58,042 nt of DNA from Vallitalea maricola (GTDB lineage: Bacteria; Bacillota; Clostridia; Lachnospirales; Vallitaleaceae). The stretch lies in contig NZ_BTPU01000006.1 in NCBI RefSeq assembly GCF_036985595.1, forward strand, positions 1-58,042, in the 5' to 3' direction. A program made the translations under genes and the position numbers. The first letter of the stretch is position 1; every line of letters begins with the position of its first letter. The notes beneath the pieces were generated by a model. It had not been told where the DNA came from, did not search any database, and saw nothing but the letters and a program-made list of their open reading frames with translations. Shown here piece after piece: positions 52,768 to 58,042 of this stretch.

Positions 52768-52929
52768 CTAATTACTTTTTTCTATTTCTGACATTAATTC
52801 CTCTAATAGTAAATCAATTTGTTTAGACATTTCTATTATATCAGTATCAATAGTAAGATTGCTATTAATTTGATTGATGATATTAGATAGATTTTCATTT
52901 ACTTGGTAAATTATTTCAGTACTTTGCAT
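52768..52929 (-). CDS. Spo0E-like aspartyl-phosphate phosphatase, small
   Basis: A 53-residue protein. It reads as two helices, and the second carries EMSKQIDLLLEELM, fitting the Spo0E-family pattern S-x-x-(L/I)-D-x-L-(I/L). Family members remove the phosphate from Spo0A~P and so delay sporulation. GAGGTG lies 8 bases before the ATG on the minus strand. The gene is convergent with tatD. The spore maturation pair elsewhere in this window makes a Spo0A pathway likely. The small size matches the family's usual 45-90 residues. Confidence 0.75.
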   Translation of the reverse strand: MQSTEIIYQVNENLSNIINQINSNLTIDTDIIEMSKQIDLLLEELMSEIEKSN

Positions 52930-53427
52930 AGAAGGCACCTCACTTAACTTTTGATCTTATTAATAGGAATTTGAATAACTTGATAATTGAATCTAGCCCG
53001 TTGATAATTAAGTAATAATAGGTAATAATATGTGCGAATAAGATAATGAATTAGTACAGGAATAGTGGTTAATATTTTATTATGTAAAAATAAATTTGTT
53101 TATATATATATTCTATCATATAAATCGAATATATAAAGAAAAAAATGTAAATTTTTATAAAAACTCGAAAAATTAATTATTTTTATATGTTTTGTTTAGG
53201 ATTTAAACTAAATGACATCATTATACAATATATAGTATAGAATACAAATAATTCCCCGTATATATTGTTTATAAATGTAAAATATTGGAATTTAATATAA
53301 TGTACAATTATCTATAAAATTAAATTCACAATTAGTAAAACATGACAAATATTCAATATATTAATAATTTATTATCAGATTATACTTAATTTATTACCAT
53401 AACAACATAAATAAAATAATAAAAGAG
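52930..53427. other. AT-rich gap before rsmA
   Basis: About 500 bases with no gene I can support. It holds the leader of the Spo0E-like gene at the left and presumably the rsmA promoter (for example TATAAT-like sequence near 53297). No repeat of the hairpin families is present. Confidence 0.45.
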
Positions 53428-54309
53428 GTGATTTATATTATAGAACCAATTGCTTCTCCCAAAAAAACCATAGAAATAATAAAAAAATATGACTTTGCAT
53501 TTCAAAAGAAATTTGGACAGAACTTTCTGATAGATTCCCATGTACTTAATAAAATCATTACATCTTCAAATATTAATAAAGAAGATGTAGTAATAGAAAT
53601 TGGTCCAGGAATAGGAAGCCTTACTCAGCAATTAGCTGAAAATGCAAAACAGGTAATAGCGGTAGAAATTGATAAAAAACTTATACCTATATTAGAAGAT
53701 ACTTTAAGTGACTATAATAATATTACAATTATCAATGAAGATATCTTGAAAGTAGATATAGTAAAACTAGTAGAAGAAAAAAATGATAATAAACCAATAA
53801 AAGTCGTTGCCAATCTCCCATATTACATTACAACTCCTATAATAATGGGATTGTTTGAAAGTAATGTTCCTGTAGATAGTATTACAGTAATGGTACAAAA
53901 AGAAGTGGCAGACAGGATGAAGGCAAAACCTGGGACTAAGGATTATGGAGCACTATCTTTAGCTGTCGGGTATTATAGCGAACCTTATATTGTAGCCAAT
54001 GTACCACCCAACTGTTTTATGCCAAGACCTAAAATCGGTTCTGCTGTAATCAAGTTAACAAAACATAAACAACCCCCAGTAGATGTTGTGGATGCCAAAT
54101 TATTGTTTAAAATCATTAGAGCATCTTTTAATCAAAGAAGAAAAACTCTTATTAATGGACTATATAATAACTTAGATGGTATGTTTGACAAAGACCAATT
54201 AAAACAGGCTATAGAAAACATTGGATTAAAACTTAATGTAAGAGGAGAAACTCTCAGCCTAGAGGAATTTTCTAATTTAGCAAACGAATTATACAGATTA
54301 ATTAAATAA
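53428..54309 (+). CDS. rsmA: 16S rRNA dimethyladenosine transferase RsmA (KsgA)
   Basis: About 290 residues, a Rossmann methyltransferase that dimethylates the two adjacent adenines near the 3' end of 16S rRNA. KKFGQNFLID, EIGPGIGSLTQQLA (SAM loop), NEDILK, NLPYYITTPI (catalytic NLPY) and FNQRRKTL are all standard. The start is odd: no ATG is near, and the only ribosome site, GAGGTG at 53425-53430, overlaps the GTG at 53428. Alignment by eye to Bacillus RsmA puts its Met at the ATT at 53437, 6 bases after that site, so initiation at ATT (or ATA) is possible. Confidence 0.95.
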   Translation: MIYIIEPIASPKKTIEIIKKYDFAFQKKFGQNFLIDSHVLNKIITSSNINKEDVVIEIGPGIGSLTQQLAENAKQVIAVEIDKKLIPILEDTLSDYNNITIINEDILKVDIVKLVEEKNDNKPIKVVANLPYYITTPIIMGLFESNVPVDSITVMVQKEVADRMKAKPGTKDYGALSLAVGYYSEPYIVANVPPNCFMPRPKIGSAVIKLTKHKQPPVDVVDAKLLFKIIRASFNQRRKTLINGLYNNLDGMFDKDQLKQAIENIGLKLNVRGETLSLEEFSNLANELYRLIK

Positions 54310-54329
54310 AATGAATTATTAATTATACT

Positions 54330-54372
54330 AAAACCTCCCTAACATAAATATAAATGTATAAAGGGGGGTTTT
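54330..54372 (+). terminator. Terminator of rsmA that contains the next gene's ribosome site
   Basis: AAAACCTCCC (54330-54339) pairs with GGGGGGTTTT (54363-54372) with one G-T pair. The G run in the right arm is also the only ribosome site for the GTG start at 54376, so the hairpin could both end rsmA transcription and hide translation start. Confidence 0.7.
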
Positions 54373-54375
54373 AAT

Positions 54376-55521
54376 GTGCAATCAAATAAATATAATCGGC
54401 AGGTAACAATGTTTGAACAAGAAGATAAAGGATATGTTTCTGTAGGAAGCAAATCTTATGGATATTGCAAAATAGAAACAAGAGGTAATAAGTGTAGAAT
54501 AAAATTATCTGTAAATGGACTTATAAAATCAAACCAATACATTTATAAAGCATGTCTTATAAAGACTACTGAAAACAGTAGCGATATCATACCTATAGGA
54601 GTTATAGAATTAGACAATAATAATTGTGCCAGCTTAAATATAAATACTGATACTGATAACATAATGAAAAAAGATATACCAATCAATGATATTTCAATTA
54701 TAGCTATAACGTGTAAAGAAAATGACAATAAATTTAAATTTCCTTTAGTAGGATATATAAAAGAAATAGATTATCCTTGGAAAAAAAATATTAATATAGA
54801 TAGAAAAATCAATAAACAGTCAAGAATAGAAAAAACACAAATTAATAAAGATATTAAGATTGAAGACAATAAAGTAATTGAGACACAACCTAACGATATT
54901 AATAAAGCAGACACTGATAACTCCAAAACAGATACAATTACTACAGAGACAAATGTCAGAAATGATTCTCAAACCAAAAAACGAAGTAATGAAATTAATA
55001 ATGATTCAAAAATTGATGAAACTAAAACAACCATAGATAATACTAACGCATATAATAAGGGATCAGAAAATGATAAATCTATCGAAATTGATGATATAGG
55101 AAACCAAACTTTTGATATAATAAAAGATCATTTCGATAAAAATGAACTGACTAAAATATATGATAATATATTTAAGGAATATCCAAAAATGAAACCGTTT
55201 GAGGGGAAGTATTCCAATAAAGAATGGATTCGTATAGAACCTGCAGATATTATATATTTTCCTATAGAATCTTGGCTGCTAACAAATAATACATTTTTGC
55301 TCAATGCATATAGAAAATATAAACATCTCATACTTGGAAGAGATATGGATTGTGACAGAGGGAAACCATATTTCATACTTGGAGTACCTGGTATATACTA
55401 TCCAAAAGATAAAGTGGCTGCATATTTCTATGGGTTTAAAGATTTTTTATGCTGTTCAGGAGCCAAAACTAAATCAGGAGAATACGGATATTGGGTCAAA
55501 GAAATAGATTGTCCAATGTAA
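54376..55521 (+). CDS. Conserved clostridial protein, DUF7922/DUF6128-like, function unknown
   Basis: A 381-residue protein of two parts. The N-terminal domain (residues about 5-130; GYVSVGSKSYGYCKIETRGN) is beta-rich. A long polar Asn/Asp/Lys/Thr linker (about 135-250) follows. The C-terminal domain (about 255-375) has WIRIEPADIIYFPIESWLL, NNTFLLNAYRKYKHLILGR and LGVPGIYYPKDKVAA. I recall this two-domain layout from many Clostridia, where it is uncharacterised. Start GTG at 54376; an alternative ATG at 54409 has GCAGG upstream. No membrane segment or signal peptide. Confidence 0.8.
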   Translation: MQSNKYNRQVTMFEQEDKGYVSVGSKSYGYCKIETRGNKCRIKLSVNGLIKSNQYIYKACLIKTTENSSDIIPIGVIELDNNNCASLNINTDTDNIMKKDIPINDISIIAITCKENDNKFKFPLVGYIKEIDYPWKKNINIDRKINKQSRIEKTQINKDIKIEDNKVIETQPNDINKADTDNSKTDTITTETNVRNDSQTKKRSNEINNDSKIDETKTTIDNTNAYNKGSENDKSIEIDDIGNQTFDIIKDHFDKNELTKIYDNIFKEYPKMKPFEGKYSNKEWIRIEPADIIYFPIESWLLTNNTFLLNAYRKYKHLILGRDMDCDRGKPYFILGVPGIYYPKDKVAAYFYGFKDFLCCSGAKTKSGEYGYWVKEIDCPM

Positions 55522-55621
55522 TTAAATTGTAATGCTATTGACATCTAAAATACACATAAAAATGATAATATAATTATGAAAACTATCCCCCCTTTTATTT
55601 ATGATAAATTTACATATTTTT

Positions 55622-55649
55622 ATCCTACCGCCGTGGTAGGATTTTTTTT
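55622..55649 (+). terminator. Terminator after the two-domain protein
   Basis: Perfect 8-bp stem ATCCTACC / GGTAGGAT (55622-55629 with 55635-55642), a 5-base loop GCCGT, then T. One of the clearest terminators in the window. Confidence 0.92.
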
Positions 55650-55712
55650 ACAAAAAAACTACCATTCCAAATTCTACAGTAGTTTATATATATGAATTAT
55701 ACATTATAACGA

Positions 55713-55822
55713 GCATAGGTAGTACCTGGGAATATGAAGCAGTGAGCCATGGACGGCGAACTCAGCCCTTTAAACACGGACGTTTAACGGGCTGACGAAA
55801 TATTCCCAGGTACTACCTATGC
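55713..55822 (+). repeat. Family 2 hairpin repeat, copy D
   Basis: A perfect 23-bp stem (55713-55735 with 55800-55822; arm ends AGTACCTGGGAATAT) around a 64-nt interior. Hairpin 1 is GCC-ATGGAC-GGC. Hairpin 2 is CAGCCC, TTTAAAC-ACGGAC-GTTTAA, GGGCTG. The flanks share ATAACGAG on the left and GCGACYGT on the right with copy A, so the element probably extends slightly beyond the stem. It lies between convergent genes, after a strong terminator. Confidence 0.9.
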
Positions 55823-55849
55823 GACTGTGAGCTATCTTTATTAATGTTC

Positions 55850-56392
55850 TCAATTAGTAGCAGTCTTAGCTCTAACATTCCTAAAATAATAACTAACATA
55901 GCTAGAAAGAGCAATCAACTCCAAAATTATTGCTATGAACATAACTGTAATACTTATAAAATGCTTTGGCAAAATAATTATTAAAAATATAGCAACTGCA
56001 AATGTTACAGTTGCAAGTTTACCAAATTTGTTAGATGGTATAACGGTCTTTTCTTTTCTAAAATATAAGACAATGCCTGATATAACTAAACAAGTCTCTT
56101 TAATTAAAATTATAAGCAATACCCAAATAGGTACATATTTTGAATAATATAAACACCCTAGTGTAGTTACTAGCATCAGTTTATCAGCTAAAGGGTCCAA
56201 GACTATTCCTACAACTGAAACCACATTGTATTTTCTTGCAAGATACCCATCAAGAAAATCAGTAAGACTAGCAACTAAGAATATTATTAATGCATAGATA
56301 TGAGCATTCTCCACCGATGAAAAGAAAACTACAGGAAATAGTGGCACAAGGAACATTCTAATTATGGTTAGGATATTTGGTACATACTTCAT
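55850..56392 (-). CDS. pgsA: CDP-diacylglycerol-glycerol-3-phosphate 3-phosphatidyltransferase
   Basis: A 180-residue integral membrane enzyme. The CDP-alcohol phosphotransferase motif is complete: DFLDGYLARKYNVVSVVGIV followed by LDPLADK (about residues 41-67), with all catalytic aspartates. It joins CDP-diacylglycerol and glycerol-3-P to make phosphatidylglycerol phosphate, the first step to phosphatidylglycerol and cardiolipin. Opening KYVPNILTIIRM is typical. AAGGGGG lies before the ATG on the minus strand. Six membrane segments. Monocistronic. Confidence 0.95.
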   Translation of the reverse strand: MKYVPNILTIIRMFLVPLFPVVFFSSVENAHIYALIIFLVASLTDFLDGYLARKYNVVSVVGIVLDPLADKLMLVTTLGCLYYSKYVPIWVLLIILIKETCLVISGIVLYFRKEKTVIPSNKFGKLATVTFAVAIFLIIILPKHFISITVMFIAIILELIALSSYVSYYFRNVRAKTATN

Positions 56393-56572
56393 TGTTATTC
56401 CCCCTTGTTAATTGCATAATCCATAATTAATACGATATGATTATTATATATAAAAGATAAATCCAAGTCTATAGTTTTAGCTATATTAATTAATTTTTTT
56501 GCAACTTAACATTTAAAAAGAATATTATTACTATACAATAAAGATTATTTATTAATATGTGCCACTTTTAAT

Positions 56573-57709
56573 TCATTTTTTCCTGATAGTTATATCTCCC
56601 ATGTCACAATCAACATTATAATCTCCTTTTTTGGAAGAAGTAGGGAAATCAGATTTTATCCTTCCCATAGAAACATTTGTGGATATGATTGAATTATCAT
56701 TATCATATAGGCTTATCTTGATACTTCCCATATCAGATGAAATATTAAAAGAATCTATTTTTTGTTTGAAAGAGGCTGTTATAGCCCCCATATCTGATTC
56801 CAAATCACAATTATCAATCTTACCATTAGAAACGATGTTGATACTTCCCATATCTGTATTGACAGTACAATCCTTAATAGTGTTATTGGATTCCATATAT
56901 ATAACACCATTACTAGAAGATATATTCAATTTATCAACCTTGGCATTATTATAATAATTTATTTTTCCCATTGAACTATTAAGGATAACAGATTCTTTTC
57001 GATTAGCTAAAGTAATGTCTATTTTCCCTAAACTGGAAGTTATATCAATGTTTTTGACATCAGAGAAAAATTCACTGTTATTAATTTCTCCAAGATTATT
57101 ATTGATATTTAAGGTATCTAATTCAAAATCATTAGGAACGTAAACTGTAATATCGTTTGTATAATTACTCTTGTTCATGCTACCAAAGAAATTTTTGGCA
57201 ACTATTCTTTGAGTAATATCTAAAGTATTATTGTTTACATCTGTATTGTAATTGATAGCATAATTATTGGTATTTGGTTTTGTGTATGTGTATTCAACTT
57301 TTATATCTTTTCTATCTTCTTTCTTAAAAACAATTAAAGCTACATCTGTGTTCATAGATATTTTGTCTAGGTCTTCACTAGGGAAATTATCTACTATGGT
57401 ATCGCCAGTCTTATCATAGATGGTATAATCATAATCAGTAATCATGGAATCGTGTATACTTTCGTCTATGGAGTCTTGAATTATATCTTTAACTTGATTT
57501 GGTACAAAAGGCAAGTTTTGTATCCAATTATAATCATTTCTATCACTATCCGTAGTATCGGCATGATTGCTGTTATTACTATAAAAAGGATTGAATCCAA
57601 AATAACCCATAGTATTAATGCTGTTAGCCGAAGCATATGCAATGATACCAAAAAAAGATACTACTAATGTTATTGATAATATTATAGCCAAATTTTTAAG
57701 CTTTTTCAT
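56573..57709 (-). CDS. DUF4097-type beta-repeat membrane protein
   Basis: A 378-residue protein. There is an N-terminal membrane anchor (residues about 8-28), a polar segment, then from about residue 110 a right-handed beta repeat of the DUF4097 type: repeated units such as SSLGKIDITLANR, SSMGKINYYNN, TDMGSINIVSNG, SDMGAITASFKQ, SDMGSIKISLY and CDMGDITIRKK. DUF4097 proteins usually stand beside a HAAS/DUF1700 membrane protein and a PadR regulator and are tied to envelope stress. Its start overlaps the end of the upstream membrane protein gene by 14 bases. AGGAGG lies before the ATG. Confidence 0.88.
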   Translation of the reverse strand: MKKLKNLAIILSITLVVSFFGIIAYASANSINTMGYFGFNPFYSNNSNHADTTDSDRNDYNWIQNLPFVPNQVKDIIQDSIDESIHDSMITDYDYTIYDKTGDTIVDNFPSEDLDKISMNTDVALIVFKKEDRKDIKVEYTYTKPNTNNYAINYNTDVNNNTLDITQRIVAKNFFGSMNKSNYTNDITVYVPNDFELDTLNINNNLGEINNSEFFSDVKNIDITSSLGKIDITLANRKESVILNSSMGKINYYNNAKVDKLNISSSNGVIYMESNNTIKDCTVNTDMGSINIVSNGKIDNCDLESDMGAITASFKQKIDSFNISSDMGSIKISLYDNDNSIISTNVSMGRIKSDFPTSSKKGDYNVDCDMGDITIRKK

Positions 57710-58042
57710 AGCTATCCCTCCTTACAATTCGCTTGTTCCACTCAATATACTTTGTAGTAAAATTAGCATAGAGTTTCATCAACATGATGGTTCCTATAAT
57801 GATAAGTCCTCCGGCACTTGCTATAAAGATGAAGAATAGAAATCCTAAAAATGGATGAGCTATTACATCATAAGGTATTGAAACATACATCATTGGTGAG
57901 TGGAAAACGCAAACAATCAAGACAACTACGCTAGATAGCACCAATGCTATTCCAACAATGAAAAATGATGCTAGCACAGCCCAGCAAGCTATATAGAGTC
58001 CTATCATTATTAAGTTGAAAAAAATCATTCCAATCAATATTC
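57696..58042 (-). CDS. Membrane protein, probably the C-terminal part of a DUF1700 (HAAS) protein, cut by window end
   Basis: At least 113 residues with three to four hydrophobic segments and a short basic tail (KYIEWNKRIVRRD). The frame stays open to the right edge of the window: a TTG at 58037 is only a possible start, and the codon before it is sense. I therefore treat it as 5' truncated. DUF1700 proteins have a small N-terminal HAAS domain before such a membrane part and are typically paired with a DUF4097 protein, as here. Overlaps the DUF4097 gene by 14 bases. Confidence 0.7.
   Translation of the reverse strand, partial: ILIGMIFFNLIMIGLYIACWAVLASFFIVGIALVLSSVVVLIVCVFHSPMMYVSIPYDVIAHPFLGFLFFIFIASAGGLIIIGTIMLMKLYANFTTKYIEWNKRIVRRDSYEKA

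Overview
The window is AT-rich DNA with Firmicutes-style genes: strong AGGAGG ribosome sites, TTG and GTG starts, and TTGACA-17-TATAAT promoters. It carries sporulation genes (spmA, spmB, a Spo0E-like phosphatase) and ATP-type PEP carboxykinase, and has no transposase, phage gene, CRISPR array, rRNA or tRNA that I can see. This points to a chromosomal segment of a spore-forming, sugar-fermenting Clostridia species. A Vallitalea-like or Lachnospirales lineage is my guess from gene content, not a proven placement.

Layout. 0-7 kb: AbrB-type regulator, L-serine dehydratase (sdaAB-sdaAA), an ECF sigma factor operon with a two-permease ABC exporter, and spmA-spmB. 7-18 kb: LysM L,D-transpeptidase, radical SAM/SPASM protein, a DnaE polymerase-DUF72-uracil-DNA glycosylase operon, a MarR regulator, pckA and typA. 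18-21 kb: a short promoter-to-terminator unit and the amt-PII ammonium pair. 21-32 kb: amino-sugar use, with a ROK regulator and nagB, then a LacI regulator and an ABC importer, SIS isomerase and nagA operon. 32-37.6 kb: SsuABC-type importer and a two-component system followed closely by manA.

37.6-49 kb is the most interesting metabolic part. A LacI repressor with two visible operators sits beside a PFK-like, a TPI-like, a LarA-like (nickel hydroxyacid racemase family) and a class II aldolase-like gene. A PGI-like gene follows after a convergent DUF885 lipoprotein gene. These make a second-looking set of upper-glycolysis enzymes. Their catalytic residues are mostly kept, but the loops that normally hold phosphate are changed in PGI, TPI, the aldolase and PFK. 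I infer a dedicated pathway for a non-standard sugar or sugar acid.

49-58 kb is housekeeping: metG, a TatD DNase, a small Spo0E-like gene, rsmA with an odd start, a clostridial protein of unknown function, pgsA, and a DUF4097 protein next to a membrane protein cut by the window end.

Across the intergenic spaces lie long perfect hairpins in at least two sequence families. Family 2 has four full copies and one probable remnant. Each copy has an 18-23 bp outer stem whose arms differ between copies but stay complementary, and a 63-64 nt interior with two small covarying hairpins. These are capped by ANGGAN hexaloops closed by C-G (one loop of one copy is a pentaloop), the shape bound by CsrA/RsmE proteins. 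Family 1 has three copies with 21-bp stems around a related 27-30 nt loop. This repeat system is the best candidate for something undescribed in the window.
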